Origin: Cyanoderma ruficeps
Taxonomy: Eukaryota; Chordata; Aves; Passeriformes; Timaliidae
DNA length: 64,000 nt
Assembly (NCBI GenBank): GCA_008694505.1
Contig: VZDJ01007755.1
Location: 7,816,399 to 7,880,398, forward strand
Direction: 5' to 3'
Under the pieces are notes generated by a model. The model had not been told where the DNA came from. It saw only the letters and a list, made by a program, of their open reading frames with translations, and ran no database searches. This document shows, piece after piece, positions 11,757-22,800 of the stretch; the stretch's first letter is position 1, and every line of letters starts with the position of its first letter. The translations under genes and the position numbers were made by a program.

Positions 11757-11879
11757 CAGCCACTTTCTGCATATGTCTGATGAACTTCGTCTTGAGGTAG
11801 GATGACAGGTTCACTGCAGAGTGCATTGCCTGGTGGGTGCTCCACTGTAGTCCTGAGTTTTGGCCAAAGCTGTTAGAAA
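11757..11879 (-). CDS. Candidate internal exon of the minus-strand gene
   Basis: The minus strand has a good acceptor (TTTCTAACAG, plus 11880-11889). It is followed by a phase-0 open frame containing SEPVILPQDEVHQTY, compatible with the phase-0 exit of candidate exon 13487-13726. The donor is weak: GTACAC at 11756 or GTGGCT a few bases earlier in the transcript. A second frame (11701-11889) is also open through the same stretch, so the frame is uncertain. No family is recognised. Confidence 0.25.
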
Positions 11880-13486
11880 GAATATGCACAGATCCAAGGG
11901 ATACATTAAATTTGTGCTAAGGATTTTGTTTCCTTCTGATAAATTAATAATACTATTACTTTGATTTCATTTAACATAAGACATAGCTATCTGGGGAGAT
12001 TTCAGGCTGATGCCTTTGACCTCCATGGATCAAAAGCATGTTTTGACACAGGAAACAATTGGAGCTCTTCCTGCCATTCTGAAAGTTAAAATTATTAACA
12101 CTGGAGAGTTAAGATTGTCACATACACTGTGTAGTAAGGGATTCCTACTTGTCATCTTGTTTTCAATATCGGATTACTCTTAAAAGTCAATCACATTACT
12201 TACTTCACTATCACAGACAGACACTATGTGCTTCTTTCTGGGTCCTTATAAACATGGACACTTTGGTTTTATTATATCAATTCACTAACTTCAACAAATA
12301 CTAGTGACTTACAGAGAGGTTCTTTTCCTCACCGGTCTTTACCAGTGCTAAACAGTTCATCTTTTGAGGAATTATGTATTTTTGGGATGTTTTTGTTCCT
12401 CCAAATATATGCAGGCAAATTGCCACATGATTTAAACAACTACATTAATTGTTAGCACTGATACTGATATCAAACCATTTTGAATGTCAAATAAATTTTT
12501 TCCACAAATTCAGCAGTGACCTAAAGGACTGTTAGATCCTGCAGAAATGAGTTTTGTCAGGAAATGTTAAAATATCACTTGTCTGTATTTATCAAAGATT
12601 TTTTTTGTTACATCTGTTTGCAGCAGGTAAATGGCTTATATTAAGTTTTAAAAAGACAAACCCAAGTAATTCAGCTGCCCAGTAAGATAATTATTTATGA
12701 AGCACTTTAATAAAGTAATCCTATTCTACTAAATCCACATTTTCCTTTTTGGCAGAAGAGTTTTAAGTTTTACACACTAAAAATACACAAACGACATGTT
12801 AATATACAGGTTAATACTTAATAACCATTTATGAAAAGCTGTGGTATATAATAATTACCAGTAATTAATAACATATATTTAAAGTGCCTATTGCAGCTCA
12901 GCAGTGAAGAGACTTTTTAATACCATTCATGTCAGCATTTCTCAAGAAAACATCTTCACATTTTTAGTAACAAAAAGTACTGGTCAATGTATAATCCACC
13001 AGGACTTTTCAAAAGGTCCAGCTGGCTTGAAGACAAGAGTAATTCTCTAACCCTAATCTTTAGTACCAATCAAAAGGCCAGTAAAATGAATTATACTTAC
13101 AATTACTATGCATGGCCATTAGCAGTCGTGACAATTTCATGCATCAAACAAGCATATACTCACTGCAGTATTGTCAACTTTATCACAATTGCAAGTATGC
13201 CAGAGGATTTACACCATGAGAAAACCTCAGCCAAATCCCTCACTACATGGATAGATTTTAGCATATGTGTTCGACTGATTTTTGTGCATATAAAAAGAGG
13301 AGAGTGAATTATTTTAATAGACTTGCTTGAGAGTCTTGGTAGGCACAATTTGAGATGCCTCTGTGCTGGTTTTGGCTGGACTAGTTTTCTTCACAGTGGT
13401 TGATTTGGGGATCAGGTTTTGATTTTTGTGCTGAACACGGGGTTGATAATGTAGAGATGCTTTTGTTGTTGCTGAGCAGGGCTTAC
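11880..13486. other. No gene recognised
   Basis: Mostly AT-rich. ORFs at 12987-13307 (+) and 13160-13348 (-) have no support. A minus ORF at 13314-13541, rich in Lys, Ser and Thr, overlaps the donor end of the next candidate exon in another frame and is probably not used. Confidence 0.35.
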
Positions 13487-13726
13487 ACAGAGCCGAGACC
13501 TTTTCTGCTTCTCCTGCTGCCATGAGTGTATGGGAGTGCATGGGAGGCTGGGAGAAGACACAGCCAGGACAGGTGACCTCATCTGACCAGGGAGATATTC
13601 CAGATCATATGGCATCATGTCCACTATACAATGTGGGGGAAGGAAGTGGAGTGATGGCATTTGTTTTCCTGAGTAACCATTACATGTGCAGGGGCCCTTC
13701 TCTCCTGGAGATGGCCAAACACCTGC
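13487..13726 (-). CDS. Candidate 80-codon exon of the minus-strand gene
   Basis: On the minus strand an acceptor (ATTTCCCATGGGCAG) and a strong donor (TGT|GTAAGC) enclose exactly 240 bases, open in phase 0 on both sides. The peptide is Pro/Ser/Cys-rich, with a basic run QEKQKRSRLC at its end, and looks like a disordered segment. The region is more GC-rich than its surroundings and the frame stays open for about 20 codons past the donor. No similarity is recognised. It could be an upstream exon of the gene ending at 3734, because the CpG island at 15.8-16.2 kb would supply a divergent promoter, but the connection is inference. Confidence 0.3.
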
Positions 13727-14920
13727 CTGCCCATGGGAAATAGTGAATTAATTCCTTGTTTTGCTTTGCAGGTGTGCATAGCTTTTGCTTGCCATATTAA
13801 ACTGCCTTTACCTCAGGAGTTTTCTAGTTTTTCTAGCACTCCCAGTTCTCTTCCAGATCCCAGTTGTGGGGAGTGAGCAAATGGCTGCATGGGGCTCGGT
13901 TGATGTCTGGGGTTAAACCACAACTTCTTATGACGTCTCTTAACTTCTGATAACATGGGGTATATACAGAGGTGAATGAACATGCTGGTGAACTGTCATT
14001 TTTAGGCATTCTTGGTTGTGTGGTTATCCCTGCTCTTGATATTGTTAGTGATGTACTTTTAGATTTATCTATTTGTGCATCTGCCCTGTTTCCTATGTTT
14101 AATACATTTGTTATGATTAAAACAAATGCCAGACATGTGAAGGTTTGTTACTGGAAGGTCAATAATAAAAATAGCACTGACAGAACTGTTTCCGTGGCTT
14201 CTCTAGCAGCAGCAAGTTTTTTGAATTTTTCTTTTTTTTCAGTTCAGTCAAATGTGGAAAATTTCATTTCTGTGTTTTTACTATCACTTAGGAAATAGAG
14301 CTTCTGGTACAAATTCAAAGTTAATTGCAGAGAAAGGTAAGTTTGGGGCTAGAGACCAGTTTCAATGCAGACATCAATCAGGAGAATTAGTTTCTGTTTG
14401 ACAACAAAATTCAATGTTTTGAAACACTGGGACAAAACTGATACAAAAAGTCACACAAATACTTAATTTCAAAATGCTAAACAGTTTTCTAAAGGAATCA
14501 TCAAATCTAGCTGGCAGTGAGTGGAATGCAAGCTATCCTAAATCACTCTGTGCTCCCCAAGACCCTTGTCACTTACCATGCCTGCTCTTTACTTCAAGAT
14601 AGCAATGAGCTGTAACAGTCCACTACCACACCAAAGAATCTAATTTAGGTATGTAAATTATTAATTATCATTGTCATTTTCATCACTTATAGAATGATAG
14701 CTGGCTGCTCCTTAGATCAGTTCAGCATAAGAGCAAGGAAGGCATGTGTTTTCATACTTGCATAAGCACGTGCTTTGGAAACAGGCTTCTCCTGTTAACT
14801 CACAGCTTATGAAGTTCTGCTTGCAACATCATTCCTCACCAATGTTGCTCACCTTGAAATGTCATCATAATAAACAAGCATCTTCCCTGGTTTGTTTCAT
14901 AACCAGGAATTCACTGCTGA
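13727..14920. other. Open frames on both strands, no gene resolved
   Basis: Around 13835-14135 the minus strand has a frame open for about 95 codons, and a shorter stretch (13810-13895) has all three minus frames largely open with an acceptor (TTTAACCCCAG) and a GTAAAG donor. On the plus strand 13972-14298 is also open. None can be joined in phase to the neighbouring candidate exons, so no gene is called. Confidence 0.3.
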
Positions 14921-14974
14921 ATCATTTCAGCTTATCCTCACCATAATCTGCTGCTCTTGCAATGTAATTACAGC

Positions 14975-15490
14975 ATGGGACACTTGGAGTTATGTTACCC
15001 ACCTATTTTGCATTTCTTGGCACCTTGTTTGGAACCACAGCTCACTAAGGCTTTGAGGTCTGCCTTCATCCTCAGGGAGGGCATTTCAGCTTCCCTTTTG
15101 CTGGCACCCAAAGAGAATATTCAACAGTTAACTGTGCATGGATTGTATCCCTTCCTTACAACTATTTACACTGACAGCATACAGTTTTCCACCATATTTC
15201 TTGGTATAAATTATATCAAATTTTGTGAGCTATCATTTTATCTCAGCTTAACAGGAAAATATTTTATGAATCCCCATAACTGTAGTGTGAATGGTGTATA
15301 CAACACAGATGTGTACTTCAGAGCACACTGTGAATTTATTTCATTTTTTTCCTTTTATGACTTGCCAATAAACAAGACCTCTAATGTAACTCATTTGAAA
15401 TGCAAAGTACACCAAATAAGTAGTGTTCTCTTCATTGCCTTTTTAAATAAACAGTGTGTGGAAGACATCGTGGTGATTGGGACAAACTGA
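14975..15490 (+). CDS. Unexplained 171-codon ORF
   Basis: From ATG at 14975 this frame runs 171 residues to a TGA; the open frame begins at 14921 (190 codons). A plausible acceptor (GAATCATTTCAG) at 14930 and an ATTAAA at about 15557 would fit a terminal exon of a plus-strand transcript. The peptide is rich in Phe, Tyr, Ile and Asn with several Cys, has hydrophobic stretches and two Asn-x-Ser/Thr sites (NCS, NKT), and resembles no family I know. The opposite strand is closed in all frames, so it is not a shadow of a minus-strand exon. AT-rich chance translation gives a similar composition, so coding status is doubtful. Confidence 0.22.
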   Translation: MGHLELCYPPILHFLAPCLEPQLTKALRSAFILREGISASLLLAPKENIQQLTVHGLYPFLTTIYTDSIQFSTIFLGINYIKFCELSFYLSLTGKYFMNPHNCSVNGVYNTDVYFRAHCEFISFFSFYDLPINKTSNVTHLKCKVHQISSVLFIAFLNKQCVEDIVVIGTN

Positions 15491-15829
15491 TGTCACAGGA
15501 GGAAACACATTCTTATGCACCTTAAGTATGTGTGTGGTGCAGGACTGTAGTATTTTCTATTAAAAAATATTGACAATACAGTGGTATGGGACTGTAGTTT
15601 TAGAGTTGGATAAGGCCTGTATGGAGAAACTGAGGACCCACAGAAGTAATTTTAAAGGTGTGAAACGATAATCAGGGGATTCACTGTTTTAGCGGGCACA
15701 CTTATGATCATCATCTTACTTTTTGCTCCCAGTCCGGAAAGCTGGAGAACAGTAATTTACGATATAAATTAAGAAGTGTTTAACTTTTTATCTCCAGCCA
15801 AGCAGCAGCAGAGGGAGGAGAGAGCACCT
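15491..15829. other. Flank of the CpG island
   Basis: AT-rich DNA with no recognisable exon or repeat, ending where GC content rises sharply at about 15800. Confidence 0.4.
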
Positions 15830-16215
15830 GCTCTCCGAGTGGGATAGGGGCGGGTGGGATGGGATGGAGCGGCCAGGCGGGATGGAGGCCGACCAGACGC
15901 GGGAGGGCCACCGACGTGGCGGCAGCAGCAGCAGCGGGACATCCCAACGTGGGAGAGGACAACAGGCGCCCTCGGGAAGCCACCCAGGCTTGTCACCCTG
16001 TGCCGCAGAGCCCGGCGGCCCCGCCGGCATCCCGCACCCGCCCAGCCGGGAAGCGCCGCCTGCTTGGGCCCGCACCCCGCACCTCCCCGGGCCGCCCCCG
16101 CCCCCGCACGGAGCCGAGCCCTCGGGGCGGGCTGGGCAGGGCCAGGACAGCCCTGCTCCGGCGGGCAGGCGGGTGCGGGACAGTCGGGNCTTGTGTCCCG
16201 TCACAAACACTGTAA
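15830..16215. promoter_or_regulatory. CpG island, probable promoter of the SDR16C5-like gene
   Basis: About 390 bases of GC- and CpG-rich DNA in AT-rich surroundings, 600-970 bases upstream of the dehydrogenase start codon. It includes GC-box-like CCGCCCCCGCCCCCGC near 16100 and a CAG/CAA-like repeat near 15925. The overlapping long ORFs are a by-product of the composition. One unresolved base (N) is at 16189. It could also drive a minus-strand transcript (divergent promoter), given the candidate minus exons to its left. No transcription start can be placed. Confidence 0.6.
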
Positions 16216-16804
16216 AGGGAGTGGTGCTGCGTAATGCAGGATGAAAACTAAGGCTCTTAAGTGCCAAGACCAGGCTTTTCCCAGTGGCTGGTCAACTGCT
16301 GGCAAATGGAAATACGTGGTGTGATTTCGGCCGCCCGGCACTGGAAAATGCACACGGTGTGGGAACCTTCCAATTGCCTGGCTTCCGAAACAGGAAGGAC
16401 ACCTTCCTTCCTAAGGTTGATACCGCACCAGTGTGTTCAGTACTTTTTTGTTCAGCTAGCATCACCTTGCTGTGAAAACAAAGTTTGCAGGCATTGCCGC
16501 AACATACCTGCCTAGAACGTAAGTTAGTCAACGTTTGTAAAAACAGAGTTAGAAGCTGAGGAATACGGGATGAAACAGGTCCGTAGGATCTAGAAGGAGA
16601 CATTTGCTCTAATCCCACTAATAAGGCAGCTTTCACAAAACAGGTCTTTAAAAATGTATTTTGTATCCGCACCGAAGAACGCTGCAAAAGAACTTGATGT
16701 TTGAAGGTCAACCTTTTCTTTCTTTCAATCAATATCCCACTATTGTAATGTATTTTGTTTCTGGGTTTGCACAACAGAAGAGTGGTGCTTGTACCTGAGA
16801 AATC
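16216..16804 (+). other. 5' leader / upstream region of the SDR gene
   Basis: Moderately GC-rich at first, then AT-rich. No coding exon is recognised. The ORFs at 16261-16515 (+) and 16292-16774 (-) overlap each other and lack support. It probably holds 5' UTR or promoter-proximal sequence. Confidence 0.4.
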
Positions 16805-19800
16805 ATGTTCAACTTCAGATGCATCCGGAAGTTACTACAGTACCTGAAGTTTTTCTTTTATTTATTGATCGAGAACACCTTCTGTATATTTTCTCGACGC
16901 AAAAAGAGTTTTGCTGGTGAAATAGTACTTATTACTGGCTCTGCAAACGGGATTGGAAGGCAGGTTGCCTTAAAATTGGCTCCTTTGGGAGTGACCTTGG
17001 TTCTTTGGGACATCGATGATGAAGGTAACAAAGAAACAAGCAGATTAGCCCAACAAAATGGAGCCACCCGGGTGTTTGTCTACCACTGTGACTGCAGCAT
17101 TAGGGAGGATGTCTATGAACAGGCAGACAAGGTAAGATCTGCGGTTTTGCTTCTTTTTAATAGACTATCCTATTGAATTTATTGTATTTTAGAAACCGTA
17201 CTATTCCCTAGAGGGAAGTAACCTTGTAGGGCAATGTCTGTCTCCTTTTGAATAGTTTCTAGATGGAACTTAAACTATGGTTACAACACAGTAACTGGGT
17301 TTAATCAGTTTTGTTGAGATTTATCAATTTCTATTCTTCATTGTGAGCTGGGAATGTTGAGATTAAGAGTATGGTAAAACATGCAGCAGAGAATAGCTCC
17401 ATATATTAACCTATTTAGGCTTTAAAATTTTTTTAAGATATCAATAAATAATTTTAAGAGAAAAGAACAATCCATGGATATTGTGAAAGAGGGATCCTTT
17501 TCTTTGCCTATCTGTTTAGGAACCTGTAGTTGTTCAAGGGTGATGCGGGATGTCATGTTTTCAGACATGTCACCCGGATGTGACTGGTCTCCAGTCAAAT
17601 TGATAATTCAGCTTCAGTGCCTTTTTTGATCAATACAGGTGGAAAATAAGGTAAAGAAGAGCTCCATTTTCAGTGAAACTCTTCTGCTGTGCTGACCTAC
17701 ACCTTGCAAACTATTACCTTATTATTATTATTGTCAGAGTTCAGAAACTGGACATTGAATTAACATGATTAATTTTTACTTTTCCTTAAACTTCCTGAAA
17801 ATGCTTCTCAGTGTAACTTCACTTATAATCCAGTTAGCCACTCTGCAACTTCATCCAAGTGTAAACTTCTGTTGAATTCTCAATATATGTGCTTATGTAC
17901 ATGATGCTCAAGTCACATCTTTGACATCCTGTGTCTAAAGGCACACATCAGAGAAATTAGCTAAATTATTTTATTATGTGAATGTTGATAGATTGTTTCA
18001 GAACAGACTTGAAATGTAATATTAATTTTCTATGAGTTGTGGGTGGAAAAGTGGGGACAAGAGGGGGTGGGGGCGAGTTTGGCACTTTGTTTTGTGGTTG
18101 TTTTTTTAATTTTAACCAAAGAAGATTAAGTATTTCTGAGCAAGGTTATGAAAGTTTGAAACACTTTTTTTCCTGAAGAAATGTTCTTGAGGAAAAGTAC
18201 TTCTAAAAGGGAAGTTGGATTGAGGATCTGTAAGTATCTGGAACTGCAATTCTCATGCTTGCAAGTCAGCAAGGATTTCTCTTACCCATACTCATAAGTA
18301 GCATGTGGGCTACAGCTCACTCACACTGTAGAGAAAAAAAAATTAACATTGCAAAATTATTTGTTTGCTCTTGTTTTAGCAGACTCTCACAAGATTTGTT
18401 TTGTGCCCGCCAATAATTTCTGATCTCCAAACACATTAACAGAATCAGCCACAGGCCTCCAGCCTGTGGAATTTTCTGTGCCCAAATCAGCAAACACTGT
18501 TCTGAAGTGCACAGACTGACCTGCCAACAGAAACTTAAGGAGCAGTTTAAAAATTTAAGTTTTAAAATTGCTGTTAAGGTGTCAAATTATTGTTAACAAC
18601 ACCAACATATTCATAGATATTTGCATGTATTGTTCAGTCCTGGTGGAGATGGAAATTTTTTTAGATGAAGAGTTTTCCAGCTATGGGCCTCCTCTACTCT
18701 TGGGAATACCTGAAAATTTTTGATTGGTAATCAGAAAAGCCTTGAGCTTGGACACAGAAGAGAAAGGAATAGCAAGAAAATTAAATTAATTGGTTTTATT
18801 TGGTATACTCACTGCCAAAAAGCATAAGTATTTCCCCATAATGTAAGTGTTGTTTCTAAGAAACAAAAAGACCACTGAAGTCTCTAAAGAAGAGGTTTTA
18901 GAACAAACTGGTCAAGTGAACAACAACTAATTTTCAGGAACAAGTGGTGTCCAGCTGGGAATTCTGAAGGAAATCAGACATGGATCTGGTGGCTAGAAAT
19001 GCAGAACGTGTGTTTTGTTTTAACAGATGATCAAGGAACAAAGCATAGTAAATATGCCAGTCTTAAAGGGAACTTGAGAGGACACAAACACACTGTGAAC
19101 CTGTCTTACAGAAAACTAGTAGAAACTATGTTAACCAAAGAATTAACAGACACCTAAAAAAAAACATAGTGTAGAATAATCAGCTTGACTTTTTCTAAAT
19201 GGAAGCCAAGCTTCACACATATTTTGTAGCAATGAGTAAACAGGACGATTGATGCCATGGTAAATAAAATGCGGCCATTGGTGAAGATATGTTGTCATGG
19301 TAAGAAGAAGAGGATCATCATATGGACTGACACAACAGTTAAAAGAGTGGGGAGAAAGTACAGATGTGCTCCTCAAAGGAAGAATGGAGTATTCCTGCCA
19401 TACTGAACAGTGTCTAGATTTGCATTCTTTATGCAGGTGAAAGGTGCAGGTATCTGAGCCCTACTTGTCAATGTGAAGGCTTAAACCTGACACAGCTGGA
19501 GAAATACCAAACAAATCTTCACTCAATGCTAAGGTTCCCTGAGAGAGCCAAAGGAAGGTCAGATGTTGGGGCACCAGATCCAATCACCTGTTTCCAAATT
19601 GCCAGACAGCAGCACTTGTAGGATTTTAACATTTTTGTAGTCATAATATAATTTTTGAGACCCCAGATAATAATCCACCTTTAGCAGAGAAATCTGTTAG
19701 ACTGATTCTTTATACTATAAGTAAATCTTGGCCATCTGCTTTGATATAAATCAAAATCAGGGCACAAAATCTTTTGAAAACAAACCCAAATGGAGCTAAT

Positions 19801-22800
19801 ATTGATTTTATCTATCCATTTTATGGTAGGTGCTGTTGTGCTCAGAGGATTGGCATCTCCCAGTTACCTGAGCTGAATTCTTTCTAGTTCAGTAGCAATT
19901 ATATAGAAAAGGGGTTGAGCAGGCTTGGCAGAGGAATGCAGGTTCTCAATACCAAAAATAGGGGACTGGAAATATTCTGATTGCAGTTAAAGCATGCTCA
20001 CAGTGCACACTAAAGCTCTATAATGTTTACCTTTGGTTTTTGTGGAAGCCAAAAGTATTCTGAAGTTCAGGGAGCAGTTAGACAAATTTGGGGAGAGGGA
20101 CAGGGTGGAAAATCGCTGGGATATATTAAAGACAATGATATAGACATCTTATACCTCTCAAAAGATCCTAAGTTGAAACATGTGAAAAGCTGAGCACACG
20201 GGAGACCTTAGAGCCCAGGTCCTTTTTTCATTGCTTTGCACCATGAGACAAGGGCTGGGGGATTAGATGGACCTTTGATCTGAGGCAATACAACACTTCT
20301 TGCATACTTATGTTTTCATAGATATCAGTTATTGCAAATATTTCTAAACATTTTCATAAATGAAGCACAAGAGACAAGGATACCTTCTAAAGCTTTCTGG
20401 TTTGATTTTTTTGGGGTTTTTTTTTGTTTGTTTTTGGTTTTTTGGGGTTTTTTGCTTTTTTTTGTTGGCTGCTTTGTTTTTTTTTAATTCAGGTTAAACA
20501 AGAAGTTGGGGATGTTACTATTCTAATCAATAACACTGGCATACTGATTGGGAGAAAGTTCTTGGAGCTTACAGATGAAGATTTTGAAAAGACCCTCAGA
20601 ACCAACTTCTTTTCTCAAGTCTGGGTAAGGTTTTGGTGGTTTATTCACTCCTGAGTGATTGAAAGTACAGACAAGTATTTTGGTATGGAAACCATAATGG
20701 TGGCATCTACCTTAAAAACTCAGCTTGGAATAGGGACTTTGATTGGGGGAATATATCTTTTTATGGTCCTCCTGTAACTGGAGACAGTCACCCCAGGTTG
20801 TGTCAGTAACATTAACACAAACCTGCCTGGGCACTCTGGTAAATCAAAGTTTGTGCAGCTGTACCATGAAACAAGCCCTACCTGTAAGAGCTGTGGTTGA
20901 AGGGAGTGCTGACATGATGGCATGTGACTTCTCTGCTCCTGATATTTCCTGGCATCTGAAATCTTTGCCAAAGAGACTTGCAGCATTCAGGGAGACACAA
21001 CTATGGTTTACTGCCTAACAGTGTTACGTTTAGAGTTGGACTCAATGATTTGAAAGGTCTCTTCCAGCCTAAATGATTCCATGATTTTGTACTGCACATG
21101 TTGGTCTTCAGGCTGTGCTTTCATTCCTAGTCACCATCTGATTGAAGTACACAGAAAACTAATCTGGCTAGTAAGAATTTGTTTTGGTTTTTTACCACTG
21201 AAGAAATTTGCAGTTATTTGGGGTCTCGGTAGATTTAGAAGGGGTTTTTTTCTGAGAGAGTGTTATTATTGTCCCCTCTTGCACTTTTTGTTTATATGCC
21301 TGAGTGAACAGCCTGTACCGGTAACAATATAGCATTGCAACTCTGTTACAAGGCAGTTCTCAATGAAAAATCATTGCAGATAGAAGTCCTCTAAATATTC
21401 CCCAGCCACAATGCATCATTCTTACAAATACCTGAGGAAAACGGACTGGGAGAGGTGGTCCCCCTGATAGGTCCGAAGAAGGACCTGTCAGCAGGAGGAT
21501 AATGATGTATTAGGCACTCATATCTGGAGTCTAATAGGATTCCCCAGATATTTTTAAAATATATATATATATATTATTGCTCTGGTCTCTTTGTCTTATC
21601 TCCCCCTTTGCAAAACACTAGCATTCTCCCCATTTAGTATCACCCACAGTGGTGTCCTGGAATGCTGGAATTGCCAGGCAGTTCAGCTTGTAACAAAAAG
21701 GGCCCACAAAGAGCTGAACTCTCCTTAATGTGTTGACTTCTAGCTCCCTCTTGTGTACCAAACCTTTGGCAATAGACAAATTGTGAGCAACCAGGAAAGC
21801 AGAGAAAATACAAACTTTGCCGCTTTTAATAAGATGATTTTAATGCTGTTAGATCTTCAGACAGAGGGCAGTCATTCAAGGAAATGTCTCTCATTTAAAA
21901 ATTGTTACGGAGATAAAATGTTGTTTGGGCTTCCTATATATTGAAGACCCAGAGAGCAAGTCAGGTTGTATTGCCTAATTTTAGAATGAAACATTTTTGT
22001 TATGCCTATTTATGAAGGGGATTTTTAAATAAATATATTTATATTCTTTTAGACTTGCAAGGCTTTCCTTCCAGCCATGGTGGCCTGTAACCGTGGGCAC
22101 CTGGTCAGCACAGCCAGTGGAGCTGGATTGCTGGGATTCTACAGGTTATCAGGTAATTGTTGTCAACTGCCATTACAAATTAGATCTACATACTAATCAC
22201 TTTTCTTGGACACCTCATAATTGCTTGCCTTAAGCAGCCTGTACTGACAAGAACCTGTGGTTGCCAAAGGTGATGGTTAACACAAACCTGCTACCACACT
22301 ACTGCACTGTGAGGGTGTCGGTGCCTGAGCAGCACGGGGAGTTCTCTGCAGATTTTACACTCTGGTTACAGACTGTGTTTACTCCATGTAAACACATGTG
22401 CAGTGGGAGGGAGCCCTGCATACAGGTTGTCTAATGCTTTCTCATGACAGCTTTTCTGCAGGAGAATGTTCAGAGACCTGAGACACACAAGGGTTATACC
22501 TGGAACTACACACTCAGTTGGAATATGGTTTTTCAAGTGCAGAAGGCATTTTGGCAGAATTTTCAATAACGTTAATTTGAATTAAGTGTGGTTTAAGCTA
22601 TTTAAAGCTCAGTATTCTCAGCTGTTCCCCTCAGGAGAGCAGTCTGCTAGTCTAGCCTATTTCATCAGTCTGAGTCTGCTGCCCAGTCTCTCCTCAAGCC
22701 TCCCTTACATGTTGATTGTATCTCTGAGGTCACCCTATGAGAACTTGAACTTCAGTGTAATAAGGATCCCTTGTTTCTTCTTCTGATTGATGGTGTGCTG

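Larger units (their letters stand above)
20625..22052 (+). other. SDR16C5-like intron 2
   Basis: Begins GTAAGG and ends TATTCTTTTAG. It contains a short CR1 3' end (about 21030-21083) and a (TA)n stretch at 21559-21574. The ORFs at 20720-21018 on both strands have no support. Confidence 0.65.

Noticed and set aside
15769..16267. Six overlapping ORFs up to 159 codons
   Set aside because: They come from the low stop-codon frequency of a CpG island and cross an N; composition is Pro/Arg/Ala-rich in every frame.
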